Under the pieces are notes generated by a model. That model worked only from the letters and a program-made list of their open reading frames with translations. It had not been told where the DNA came from and did not search any database. A stretch of DNA of 64,000 nt from Linnemannia hyalina (taxonomy: Eukaryota > Mortierellomycota > Mortierellomycetes > Mortierellales > Mortierellaceae), in contig JAHRHY010000002.1 in the NCBI GenBank assembly GCA_019671135.1, positions 1,426,001-1,490,000 on the forward strand, read 5' to 3'. The translations under genes and the position numbers were made by a program. Shown in pieces: positions 24,221 through 35,035 of the stretch (positions within the stretch are counted from its first letter, which is position 1; each line of letters opens with the position of its first letter).

Positions 24221-26363
24221 ATGTCCGACACGACCGAAGTCGACACGAACCCTAAACCGACTGTCATTATTGTCGGTGCTGGTTTGGGCGGTCTCATGCT
24301 GGGGGCCTTGCTTGAGCGGGTTGATATCCCTTATCTCATTATCGAGCGAGCCACCAGTTTCAAGCCTCTCGGTAATCCCCTTCTCTTTGTCTCACTCCCT
24401 CCTTTCTTCCACCCTGAGTTCCAACCCTTGCAATGTGATTATGACAACCCTTCTTTCTAACGCTGACATTCATTTGAATGGACAGGATCGGCGATGAGTC
24501 TCGGAGGGCAGGTCCTACCGGTGTTTACTCAGCTTGGGATCGCAGAAAAGTACCGAGCCATAGCCAAGCCGTACACCTTCTCGCGAGGCATTTCTGAGAC
24601 TGGCAAGCCCTTACTCAAACTCGACTGGTCTGCTACCAAGGACGTGTAAGTTAGCTATGGCACAACAATAACTTGACTGTGCTTGTCTGGAGAGGAGTGA
24701 GTGTCTAACAGTGAGCAACTCTTCCTTCCTTCCCTTTTGGCCTGACCTCCAGTTACGGATATCCGAACTACATTGTTGCTCGGCCTCAATTATACGATCT
24801 CTTGTTAACTCAAGTCCCAGCACACAAAATCTTGCTCGGAAAACGAGTCTTGACTATCAGTGAAGACGACGAGCGAGTCAAGGTGCAAACCAGCGACAAC
24901 TCCGTCTACGAAGGGGACATCCTCGTCGGCGCCGATGGCGCCTACAGTGCTGTTCGCCAACGACTCTACGAAACCCTGAAGCAGCTAGACCAACTCCCCA
25001 AGTCCGACCAGGAGGACTTGCCCTTCAATTGTACTTGTCTTGTGGGCCAAACTGAGCCATTGAACCCGGAAGAGTTTCCTCAGTTGAAGGATACGGGGTA
25101 CCCGTTTATCTTTACGCTTGGTCGTGAGGGTAGACCGTACACTGTAAGTGTTTTGCTTGGTGGTTAAATTGCAATTAGTTTTTGGTGTTTGCACTGTCGC
25201 TGTAGAGGTATCTTTCTGTGATGTATTTTTTTTCTCACACAAACACAAATCGACGTTTTCCTCCTTACTTCTTTTGTCTTTTACGCTATCGACTCTCAAA
25301 TGAACCGATTAGTGGACAAACTTCACGACTATCGATAACAGAATCTGCTATGTGGTCTTTGAACACCTCGACAAATCTACCAGCAGAGCAGCTCAGGAGC
25401 AACGATTTAGACATTCGGAGAACTCGGAATGGGGTCCCTACGCCGCCTTGACGATGTGCGACGAGACCAGGGACTTTCCTATCCATTACCTTGGAAAGGA
25501 CGGTGCCAATTTGACCATGGGGTATCTCTATGACAGGACGCCTCAAGATCGCATCTCCAAGGTCATGCTTGAGGAGAAGATCTTCAAGACCTGGCACCAC
25601 AGCCGCACCGTCCTTCTCGGCGATGGTAATTGCTTCTTGGTCATTTTATTTCTTCGTCGTTGGTGAAATGGGTGGTAGTATGTCGATGATTGACAGAGCG
25701 CACGCTTTTCTTCTGTTCGTTTCATAGCTTGCCACAAGTTGAACCCGTCTGCCGGACAAGGTAACGAAATGCGAATCAAAAAGCATTATCCGATAACACT
25801 CATGAAATGAACCATGGCCCATTTTGGATCGTCTCTCTATTTTAATTCAAGGTTTTATGCTCACAAAACTTTTTCTTCCTCTCTTCCCACCATCCATTTT
25901 CCCAACAGGTGCCATAACAGCAATGCACGACGCAATCGTGCTCGCCAATCAAATCTACGCCCTCCCCACAAACACCTCCCAAGCTATCCACAAGGCCTTC
26001 ACCGAATACCAAGCCGAGCGTTACCCTCCTGCCATCGAGGCCTCCCGGAACAGCGTCCTTCTCAGCATGATCCTCAGTAAAGGGTTCATGGGGATGGTTG
26101 CGTTGTTTGTGACGCAATATATCCCCGATTGGCTCTGGAGGATTTTTGTGAGAAAGATGGTTCATACTAGACCCGCTTTTGGGCCGTTAGAGAAGCAGGA
26201 GTATAAGGAGACTGTAGCGCCGTTTGTGTCGCAGAGTGAAGAGAAGGCGAGGAGGGTTTTTGAGTTGCGGAAGAGTAAGGCTGCCGCGGCAGCTGGTGGT
26301 GGCGCTGCTGGAGAAGTTGATGCTGATGCTGTTGAGAGTGGTGCTTCTGCCAGTGCTATCTGA
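24221..26363 (+). CDS. FAD-dependent monooxygenase C (500 aa, six exons)
   Basis: Exons are 24221-24371, 24486-24645, 24753-25143, 25313-25625, 25728-25760 and 25909-26363. The first five introns are at the same positions and phases as in monooxygenases A and B, including the 33-nt exon 5. The sixth intron of A and B is absent here, so their exons 6 and 7 are one exon in C. FAD motifs are GAGLGG at 19-24, ADGAYS in exon 3 and GDACHKL at about 337-343. A hydrophobic C-terminal helix ends in DWLWRIF, and a 60-residue Ala/Glu-rich tail extends beyond the other copies. This is the same class of hydroxylase or epoxidase, with unknown substrate. It is more diverged from A and B than they are from each other. 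A DHA2 transporter relic lies upstream and an intact DHA2 gene about 6 kb downstream. Confidence 0.87.
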
Positions 26364-27482
26364 GAAGAGAAGGGGGCGGGGCGATTGGGTTTGAAATAAA
26401 GAAGACGACAGAGGATAAAAGCAAATTGACAATGGCCTGTGCATCCTTTGAGTCCAAGTCACGTACAATGAATTGTACGTGAACGTTTAATTGAGCGAAT
26501 CAACTTGGCTCCAAGGCTCCACGCGATTGATAGGTAGCAAACAATCGTCACCTATTATCCGATGCCCGTACCTGGATACTCTACCCATCCACACCAGGAT
26601 AACTGTCCCTTATTGACATGGCATCCTGTGGTCGACAGTATAGCTCCCTGCCTTTATTTGTCTCCACAATTATTTATTTATTTATTTCCCGCTGCACTTT
26701 TAGTCTCTTCCAACAGCCACAGTATCAAGAGTGCCACTTAGAAAAAAGAAAGGCGAAGACTTACGGCTTTGACTCTTTTTCTCTTTTTATTTTCTTCTTG
26801 CCCTTCTTGCCCTCTTTGCTCATTCCTCTTCCTGCCACCTCGCAACCTTCGCCTTCCATCATCTCAACACTCATCCACCTCCTCTTACTCGACATCCACT
26901 AATTCGCCACTCATAGTTATATTCTGCACACGTGACCGAGTGCAGACTCGCATAACAAAACTCATCGCAATACAAAAACAACGTTAGGCTACCCCAAACC
27001 AAAACAAACACAACGCAGTGTGTCCACCCATCGAGGTACGAGTACGACCCTTCTAAATATTACTGGAAGAACCACAGCACCGACTGATAACTAGAAAAGG
27101 CGACCATAGCCACAAGAAACTAACTATCTATATATTCCAAATTGTTTTCTTCATCCTCCAAGGTTTCCTGAAGGACGAATTCTCAAAGTCAACACGCACC
27201 CAGTCACCAAGCAGGTTCCAAGCCGTGTGAAGAAGGATAGGCACAGGAACTGCGCACCTTGGGTGTTTCTAAACACGAATTGGAACCCCCTTTGCTTCGA
27301 AACTAGTCTCCTTACTACTCGTACAAGTCTCCCCAACAAGCCCGACCGCCTAACTCACCAGTCTGCACCAAAGGAATCGACATCGCCATTCTGGTACGTG
27401 TGGGTCCCCGCTGACGCAAACTATGTCTTAAAAGAGTCTCTCCTAACTAATCGCTTATTTCATTATCACTCATAGGCTCACC
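26364..27482. other. Intergenic and probable leader of the NACHT gene
   Basis: No gene is seen up to about 27100. From 27110 to 27393 one plus-strand frame is open without an ATG. A likely intron follows: donor GTACGT at 27394, branch-like CTAAC near 27443, acceptor CATAG ending at 27475. The spliced message would join this open frame, in frame, to the ATG at 27483. It may be a 5' untranslated exon or the remains of an N-terminal extension. Confidence 0.45.
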
Positions 27483-30400
27483 ATGTCATCTCCCTCTGCG
27501 ACACAGGAAACTGCAGATAACCAGGACTTGATTAATGACCGCAGCTTTAGTCTCTTGCAAATTAGCCGGTCAGCAAAGTTCGGACGTACTTCAGCCGAAA
27601 CGGGCAATCTTGCTTCAGTCGAAGATGCGCTCCTCAGGCTGAAGACGAACAGACTTTTCGAGTACAACCAACCTGTCTACATTGCACCAATGGCCAAGTC
27701 CAATCTGCAAGCGCCAGACAACAGCGCACTTCCTCTTATGGACATGGTCCGGGAGTTCTTAGCAGGCAACGGTCAGGTCATGCTGATTCTAGGCGACTCT
27801 GGAGCCGGAAAGTCGACATTCAATCGACATCTGGAGTACCAACTATGGACGAACTACGAAGCTGGAGACTGCATCCCGCTCTTCATCAACCTCCCAGCCC
27901 TGGACCGACCGGACAAGGATCTGGTTGCGGAACAATTGAGATATTGTGACTTTTCAGAGGAGCAAATTCGGGATCTAAAATTGCACCGCCAGCTCGTCTT
28001 GATCTGCGACGGCTACGACGAGAGTCAACTCAACTCCAATCTTCACACCACCAACGTCTTCAATCGTCCTGGGAAGTGGAACGTCAAGGTGCTCATCACC
28101 TGTCGCACACAGTATCTCGGACCGGACTATCGGGACTGCTTCGCTCCTAAGGCAAGTGGGCAGTACAACCGAGCTGCCTACGGTCTCTTTCATGAAGCCG
28201 TCATCACGCCCTTCACCAAAGACCAGATCGAAGTGTATGTCGACAAGTATGTTCCTCTCGAACCGCGCACTTGGGTCAAGGAGGACTACATGGAGAGGCT
28301 TGCAACAACCCCCAACCTTATGGACCTGGTTAGGAACCCGTTTCTACTGACTCTCGCTCTGGAAGCTCTTCCAAGTGTCGTTGAAAGCAGGGCCGATCTC
28401 TCCAAGCTCCATGTCACCCGTGTCGAACTGTATGATACGTTTGTCAAGCATTGGCTGGGTGTCAACAAGCGCCGCTTGCAGGAGCAAACGTTGAAGGACG
28501 GCAAGTTAGATGCACTGAAAGAGCTTCTTGCAGATGGATTCGAGCAGAACGGGATTCAGTTCCAGAGAAACCTTGCGGCGGCGATCTTTTGGGAGCAGGA
28601 TGGGCGCCCTATCGTTGACTACTCGCACCGTAGAGATAAGACTTCGTGGAAGGGAGTGTTCTTCGGCTTGGAGCCAGACACCACCTTTCTGCGAGAATCC
28701 AGTCTACTGAGTCGTGCCGGCAACCAGCACCGCTTCATCCATCGATCTGTCTTGGAGTATTTCTTCTCTTGTTTCGTCTGGGACACCTCCAGGGATGATA
28801 ACGAGTTTGCTCCGCATGTTTATTCAGAAGCTACTGGTGTATCTCTTCCTGTTACCGATCATCCACTGTCCAAGAGGAGTCTTGTCCCGGAACCATCGGT
28901 CATCCAGTTTCTCGCCGAGCGTGTCCAAATGCAGCCCATCTTCAAGCAATACCTTCTCGCGATAATTGAGCTTTCCAAGTCGGATCCCTTGGCTAGCATA
29001 GCCGCATCCAACGCCATCACGATCCTGGTGAAAGCTGGGAGACACTTCAATGGAGCTGACCTTAGAGGCATCCGGATCCCAGGAGCCAATCTCACAGGTG
29101 GGCAATTCGACTCGGCGCAGTTTCAGGATTCCGACCTAACAGGAATTACCTTCACCAAGGCTTGGATCCGACAGGCGGACTTTAGCAGAGCACGGATGGG
29201 CGAGACACGGTTTGGAGAGCTGCCGAGTTTGCGGGAAGCGACTCACATACAGTCATGTGCATTTTCCCCTGATGGAAGGACTTTTGCAACGGGTTTGAGA
29301 AACGGCAACATTAGTATCTACGACACAACCACCTGGACAAGGATTCGGCTATTTATTGGTCATGAAACAGCCGTTTGGAGCCTCGCCTATTCAACAACCG
29401 GCCTTCAACTTCTCTCCGGCAGTTCCGACGGCACGGTGCGACTGTGGGACGGTGAGACAGACACGACCGATCGTATTCTGAAGGATCATTCCGAGGAGGT
29501 GACAGCTGTTGCGTTTTCACCCTCAGGCATGCAGTTCGCCTCAGCCAGTGCGGACAAGTCAGTGCGCCTATGGGACACCCGAACAGGGACCGTCACTTTT
29601 GTCATAGAACATTATGGCGATGTCACAGAGATCGCGTATTCACCAGACGAGAACAACATTGCATTCTGCTGCCTGGATGCACAAGTCCAAGTATTCGACA
29701 CGCGGACGGGCTTTCTGGCGCTGGGTTCTGGAATGAACAACGAGGGTTATCTCTGCCTTAAGTATTCCCCTAACGGACAGTCAATCGTCTCGGGTGACTT
29801 CTTCGGCGATCTACAACTCTGGGAGGTTACCACTATGATGCCGAGGATTGAATGGAAAGGACACTCTGAAGATGTGAATAGCGTCGAGTTTTCGCCGGAC
29901 GGCCAATGGATTGTGTCCGGCAGCGATGATAAAACGGTCAAAGTGTGGAGTGGAGATGCAGCCACACTTGTCTCTGTATTCACAGGTCACACTGACTTTA
30001 TCACCAGTGTTACATTTTCCCCAGACGGCTCACTCATTGCTTCAGGAAGTGGGGATCAGACCGTACGACTCTGGGAGGTGAACTCAGCTGCGTTTGGTCT
30101 CGACAAAGATAGCGCCTTCGACTCCAAGCCAAGTATAGCCTATTCTCCTGATGGACGGTTTCTCATCTCTGGCAGTCGCGCTGGAGCTATAGAGCAACAT
30201 GACGCGGAGAGTGGCGAGATCGGTCTTGTTATTCGCCGCCAAGAGGCCGAAGTCAATTCTATCGCCTATTCATCGGACGGTCGTCAAATTGCCATGGGTG
30301 GTTTCGTAGGCGATGTCACGTTGTGGAACGCTTACACCGGCGCACTTGAGAACACTCTTCGTGGCCATGCTATGGATGTGAGAAGAATTGTGGATGTGAT

Positions 30401-31151
30401 AGCAGTTGTGTTCTCACCATGCGGCCAATGGATTGCTTCCTGTGATGAGATGACGGTGGAAATTCGGAATGCTCGATCAGGCAGGTCTATTCAGGTTATC
30501 CCTGGTGGCCGCCACTCCTTCGCATCTCTGTCGTTTTCGTCCAACGGTGCTGAAATTGCATTTGGAAGCGAGTGGGGAGAGGTGCAAGTCTGGGATGTGA
30601 CGACTGGGAAGTGCAAGATGGCGAAGAATAGAGCTAACCTTTTGTGCTTTGTGAAGCATTTACCAAGAAGTCTTCAGGTTGTTTCCAGTCACGGTGGAGA
30701 AGGTGCTTATTTGTGGGATGAAGAAGGCCAACATGCTCGAGTCATTTTGCAGCACAGTGGTATTGCCATCCAAAACTTTGCATTCTCGAGTTGTGGTCAA
30801 TGGATAGCAAGTGTTCAAGATGATACTGTTCATCTGTGGAGAAGCCCTCTGGAGGTGAAACCACAGGACTGGAAGTATGTGCTGGCCGTCGAGGGTTGCT
30901 TAGGGAGGATTGAGGAGATTTTCTGGAGGCCTAACAAGTTGGAATTTGCCACCGCCGATATGAGTGGATCCACTCGTGTGTGGAGGGTTGTGGAGAGGTT
31001 CGGCAAAGTGCAGGTCCAGCTGGTGTGGGGTGCTGGAGGGGGAGGTGGTCTTGCTGTATCGGGGTCGCTCCTTGACGATGCCATTGGTCTTAACGCGATC
31101 AACCGGAACGTACTGGAGCAGCGCGGCGTTGTTCTCTCCAAGACCCTGTAG
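27483..31151 (+). CDS. NACHT-pentapeptide-WD40 STAND protein (1222 aa)
   Basis: A single exon of 1222 codons. Residues 104-112 are a P-loop (GDSGAGKST). A Walker B / NACHT signature is at 171-180 (LVLICDGYDE), followed by helical NACHT-associated sequence with the typical FIHRSVLEYF near 415-425. Residues about 520-580 are pentapeptide-like repeats (A/N-D/N-L-x-G pattern, for example ADLRG, ANLTG, ADFSR). From about 590 to 1190 I count roughly 14 WD40 blades ending in motifs such as VRLWD, LQLWE and VQVWD, enough for two seven-bladed propellers. Proteins of this STAND design are nucleotide-switched sensors: the WD40 part senses, the NACHT part oligomerises. In fungi several act in non-self recognition. 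No effector domain is present in the 100 residues before the P-loop. The gene is convergent with the DHA2 exporter. The ligand is unknown. Confidence 0.88.
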   Translation: MSSPSATQETADNQDLINDRSFSLLQISRSAKFGRTSAETGNLASVEDALLRLKTNRLFEYNQPVYIAPMAKSNLQAPDNSALPLMDMVREFLAGNGQVMLILGDSGAGKSTFNRHLEYQLWTNYEAGDCIPLFINLPALDRPDKDLVAEQLRYCDFSEEQIRDLKLHRQLVLICDGYDESQLNSNLHTTNVFNRPGKWNVKVLITCRTQYLGPDYRDCFAPKASGQYNRAAYGLFHEAVITPFTKDQIEVYVDKYVPLEPRTWVKEDYMERLATTPNLMDLVRNPFLLTLALEALPSVVESRADLSKLHVTRVELYDTFVKHWLGVNKRRLQEQTLKDGKLDALKELLADGFEQNGIQFQRNLAAAIFWEQDGRPIVDYSHRRDKTSWKGVFFGLEPDTTFLRESSLLSRAGNQHRFIHRSVLEYFFSCFVWDTSRDDNEFAPHVYSEATGVSLPVTDHPLSKRSLVPEPSVIQFLAERVQMQPIFKQYLLAIIELSKSDPLASIAASNAITILVKAGRHFNGADLRGIRIPGANLTGGQFDSAQFQDSDLTGITFTKAWIRQADFSRARMGETRFGELPSLREATHIQSCAFSPDGRTFATGLRNGNISIYDTTTWTRIRLFIGHETAVWSLAYSTTGLQLLSGSSDGTVRLWDGETDTTDRILKDHSEEVTAVAFSPSGMQFASASADKSVRLWDTRTGTVTFVIEHYGDVTEIAYSPDENNIAFCCLDAQVQVFDTRTGFLALGSGMNNEGYLCLKYSPNGQSIVSGDFFGDLQLWEVTTMMPRIEWKGHSEDVNSVEFSPDGQWIVSGSDDKTVKVWSGDAATLVSVFTGHTDFITSVTFSPDGSLIASGSGDQTVRLWEVNSAAFGLDKDSAFDSKPSIAYSPDGRFLISGSRAGAIEQHDAESGEIGLVIRRQEAEVNSIAYSSDGRQIAMGGFVGDVTLWNAYTGALENTLRGHAMDVRRIVDVIAVVFSPCGQWIASCDEMTVEIRNARSGRSIQVIPGGRHSFASLSFSSNGAEIAFGSEWGEVQVWDVTTGKCKMAKNRANLLCFVKHLPRSLQVVSSHGGEGAYLWDEEGQHARVILQHSGIAIQNFAFSSCGQWIASVQDDTVHLWRSPLEVKPQDWKYVLAVEGCLGRIEEIFWRPNKLEFATADMSGSTRVWRVVERFGKVQVQLVWGAGGGGGLAVSGSLLDDAIGLNAINRNVLEQRGVVLSKTL

Positions 31152-31956
31152 TGACGAGTTTCTATCGCAATACGGTTTTGAATGATACCATGATGGCTCT
31201 TTCTTGTTAAATATCAATGAGTAGCAAAGACATTACAAATCAGAGAAATGATAACGTACGTGTTCTCACTTTTCGTGTTTGTACCTGCCAGAAAGGGAGT
31301 GTCGTCATTGATAAGATACTTTTTTTCGTTTCGCGAAACGGTCCTGCAGACAGTGCTGATTGATAGCGAGAGTGCAGTGGAGATCCAAGGAGTGGTTTTC
31401 GGCGCCGTTACCAGCTATCCCTGGCGTCAACCAACATCCACCTCTTCCGGTTACTTCAGATGACCCTGAGCCTCTAGGTCCGAGTGCTTCTGAGGATGAT
31501 TGTGGGTTGGAAACAAAGGCGAGAGTGGCGACCTTGCTGCAGTTTCCTTCTGTTTTTTTTTAATGTTGATCTGATCAACCGATATCAGATTTCAGCGGTG
31601 CCTAACTAGATTGATCTATCTCAGGAGCAAACGATTTTTTATCAGCACAAGTCGGCTAAACGAGGACGAGGGGGGGGGGGGACTACAACGAATAAAGCGC
31701 AACATTGCATTGTGCTCGTTTTTATTGTTTTTGATTGTCTTGCTCACCTCTGCCTATGATACTTATTCAGGACTAGGACCTGGCATGTTTCGAAAGCAAA
31801 GGTACCGACAGGCAGTTCGTTTTGTTTTTTTCTTCAATTATTTATTTTGGACCAAACATGCGGGTCAGTAGTAATTAGGCGCAAGTAAAAGATGCAATGG
31901 TACTGATAATAGGTAGGGGTATACAAAAAAAAAGGAGGGGTGTCAGTGTAAGCGAG
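31152..31956. other. Convergent intergenic region
   Basis: This lies between the stop codons of the NACHT gene and the DHA2 transporter. It has an 11-G run near 31670 and T runs. No gene is recognised. Confidence 0.5.
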
Positions 31957-33795
31957 TTACTCCTTCTTGGCAAGGGATCCTCTGCGTCTAACAAAAAGCG
32001 ACAACAAGAACCCAAATCCAATCATGGGTGTCAGAGTAATAAACAGCGTCCTGAACGCCAACGCATACGCGTGCACAACCTCCACCTTCAACTCTTCAGG
32101 CAACGTGAAGATCACATTAATGTTCTCAATCACGTTCAACTCGCGGAACACGACTTGACTGGACTCTGGGAGTTTTGCAAGGTTGGTGGTAAGCGAGTTG
32201 TTGATGACAGAGGCACAGACGGCGACACCGACGGCGTTTCCGATACTGTTGATAAAGACGACGAATCCAGTAGCGACGGCCATGTCCTTGGCTTCGGTGC
32301 AATCCTGACAGGCGAGGACACAGTTCTGGTAGATGAATCCTTGACCAAGTCCCATGATGAGGACAAAGATGAGTTGCTTTGCGAGAGAGGTATTCTCATC
32401 AAACATGATAAAGAGACCGACGGAGAGGGTGAGGGTTGCAGCGCCAAGGGTGATGAAACGGCGGTAGTCTTTGACTTTGGCGAGAAGGAAGCCGGATGAG
32501 CCGGTTGAGAAGACGGCGCCAAGGACAGCAGGCATGAGACGGAGACCCGAGTCGGTGACGGATGTGCCTTGGACGACTTGGAAGTAGAGGGGTATGTAGA
32601 AGCCACAGCCGTTAAAGATGAGTCCGGTGAGGAAGTTGACGGTGACGAGGAGGGCGACTTCACGATTGAGGAAGAGGTACATAGGGATGATGGGCTCTGC
32701 AGCACGCTGTTCGGCAAAGACGAGGACGATGATCAAGACGCCCATGACGCAGAAGAGCGAAATGATGACGGCAGAGTTCCAGGCGTAGGTGGTACCACCC
32801 CAGTTCAGTGGCAGAAGTAGACACAAGACAACGCCGATGGTGATCAACACTCCGAAGTAGTCGACTCTTCTCAGCTTCTTCTGCAAGGTCTCGGTGCGCT
32901 CAAAGGGGATCTGATAGAACTTGAAGACGAGGAGCATGGCAAAGATGCCGATAGGGATGTTCATGTAAAAACACCACCTCCATGTCGAATGCTCAACAAA
33001 GACACCTCCGAGCAAGGGCCCACAGATACCAGAAACACCAAACGCCAAATACGCCAGAGTCTGGTACCGGGCGCGCTCGTTGATGTCGTCAAACATGACC
33101 GAAACCATGATCATCATGATCGACAGCAATCCTGCTCCACCGATTCCCTGGACGGCTCTGAAAATAATCAGCATGATCATAGACGAAGCGGCACCACAGC
33201 CGATGGATCCGATGAGAAAGATGACACTGGCACCGAGGTACATTGACTTGAGGCCAAAGATGTCGGAGAAGCGACCGTAGAGGGATTGGAAGGCGGTGTA
33301 TGCGAGAAGGTATGCGGTTGCAATCCATGCCATCTGGGATTGGGCGTTGAAGTCGGAGGAGATTTGGGGCAAGGCGGTGGCGACGATCGTGTTGTCCAGT
33401 GCTGCCAAGATGCATCCTAAGAAGAGACTTAAGTAGTAAATATAAAGAGGGGAGAAGTTAAATGGCTAGTTCTTTTCTTACGCCTTTATTACTAGAATTT
33501 TTGCTCTGAGGCAGCCATTGCATAGAATTGAGGAGATCTACCCAAGGAGCAAAAGAAAGCGACGGATGCCGGTTGGTGTGTGGTTGGAAGGCGTATCCTG
33601 CTGTTCAAGATCGCTCTCTAGCTTGTTGTCACCAATGGACTTTTCGTTGGAGTCAAAACCATGGATGCTAGCCTCGACTGTTGAGGCGGTGGTCGAAGGA
33701 GGGATGTTGAGTGCACCACCAGCGTCGTAAGGTGGTGATGAGGAAGTTGATGTTGCTGTTGTGGTTGCTATCGTTGCTGTTGGTGTGGTCTCCAT
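31957..33795 (-). CDS. DHA2-family MFS drug/H+ exporter (574 aa, two exons)
   Basis: Exons are 33795-33542 and 33427-31957; the donor splits a Gly codon as GG|GTAGAT. Residues 1 to about 78 are a hydrophilic cytosolic tail rich in Ser/Thr. TM1 is formed across the splice (LLLLG then LFLGCILAALD), followed by the antiporter motif DNTIVATALP. The loop 2-3 motif appears as GRFSDIFGLK, and a motif C-like GVSGICGPLLGG lies in TM5. The hydrophobicity pattern suggests 14 TM segments, as in DHA2 multidrug and toxin exporters. Such carriers sit in the plasma or vacuolar membrane and expel organic compounds in exchange for protons. A broken copy lies at 22390-22980. A TATAAAAGG box is 91 nt upstream of the start. 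The substrate is unknown. Confidence 0.9.
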
Positions 33796-33885
33796 AGTGG
33801 CTGTTCCTTGGAGTGTTTTCTTATACAGTGGTATAAAGAGGGATGAAGAGTGAAGAGTGAAGGAAAATAATAGGGAAGGGGACGT

Positions 33886-33894
33886 CCTTTTATA
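33886..33894 (-). promoter_or_regulatory. TATA box of the DHA2 exporter
   Basis: TATAAAAGG on the minus strand lies 91 nt before the start codon at 33795. Confidence 0.55.
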
Positions 33895-34977
33895 CGCAAT
33901 AACAAAGAGCGAGAGATCGGGGATGGCTCGGAGATCGTAGTATTATTCTTTTTCTTCTCTGTCTGACACTTAATGAAAAGTGTACGTGTGGAAACCATAC
34001 CTAAAAAATAATAATTCATTCGTACTCTTCTGCTGACAATGGATGGGACTGGAGTTCGTTGGAGCAACTTTATTTTACATGGCTCTCGTACGACAGATTC
34101 ACTCTACCCCTCTTCCTTTTCGAACTCCTTTTCTTTGGCCTTTTGTGTCTCGTCTTACAATAGGACTTTCGCATTGGCCATCCACTCTAGTTTATCTATT
34201 TTCCACACTGCTCTGGACCTAACTGGTGCAAGATCTGCAGTTGTAAATGAAGGGACGCCTCTCTTGGAGAGGAATGGAGTTTGTTGGAGCAGTTGGAGAA
34301 TGTGACGACTGTCTGGGATGGAAAATAAGATCTATGCCAAACAATATCGAAAATTATTTGTTTGTACAGCCAATGGACAGGGGCCGGCTGCAGGGACAGT
34401 ATCCATTTGTTGTGTTGACAGTGTCTGCATGTGTAAATGAAACATACTTTGTGAAACTAACAAGGTCATCAGTGTAATCGTTCTCTTTTTGGTCATCTAA
34501 GTGAGAGGAGAGAAAAAAAAAAGTAAGGTTGTTGGAGAAAGAAGAGGAGAAGGATGAAGAGAAAACGAGGAGGAGGTTAGAGTCTTTGATAATCGGAACC
34601 TCGACCTTGATCCTAGGGATTCTGTACACACAACGGTCCCCCCTGTCTCTTCCATCGAAAGAACGATGACAATCAACAACAGGTCGATACACTTCCAGGC
34701 AGATAGGCATCAAACCTTCTGCCCTGGTCTTGAATTGATCTCTTCCAAGCACTGTGTCTGTGCGCCTGTTATGTGGTCAAAAAGGAAAGTTGGTCGAGAA
34801 GAACAAATAACATGAGGCAAAAGGGGGATCACACCGTGTGCTGGTTAACTTTATGTTTGTCTTTGGAGATGCCAAAAAAACCATGACAAACGAAACATAC
34901 AGGTGAGACCAGAGGGAAGGAACGATGAAGAGGAAAAAGTGTAAGAAAGATGGATAAAGTGAGAAAGAGGGGCTGGA

Positions 34978-34988
34978 GAGAGAGAGGG

Positions 34989-35028
<40 letters not shown>

Positions 35029-35035
35029 CGAAAGA
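34978..35035. repeat. GA microsatellite
   Basis: A GAGAGA tract with a few interruptions, about 58 bases long. Confidence 0.8.

Noticed and set aside
31897..32499. 200-codon plus-strand frame opposite the DHA2 exporter
   Set aside because: It is the antisense shadow of a well-supported membrane protein gene.
32136..32717. Alternative minus-strand frame rich in Ser and Pro within the DHA2 gene
   Set aside because: It is a shifted shadow of the transporter frame.
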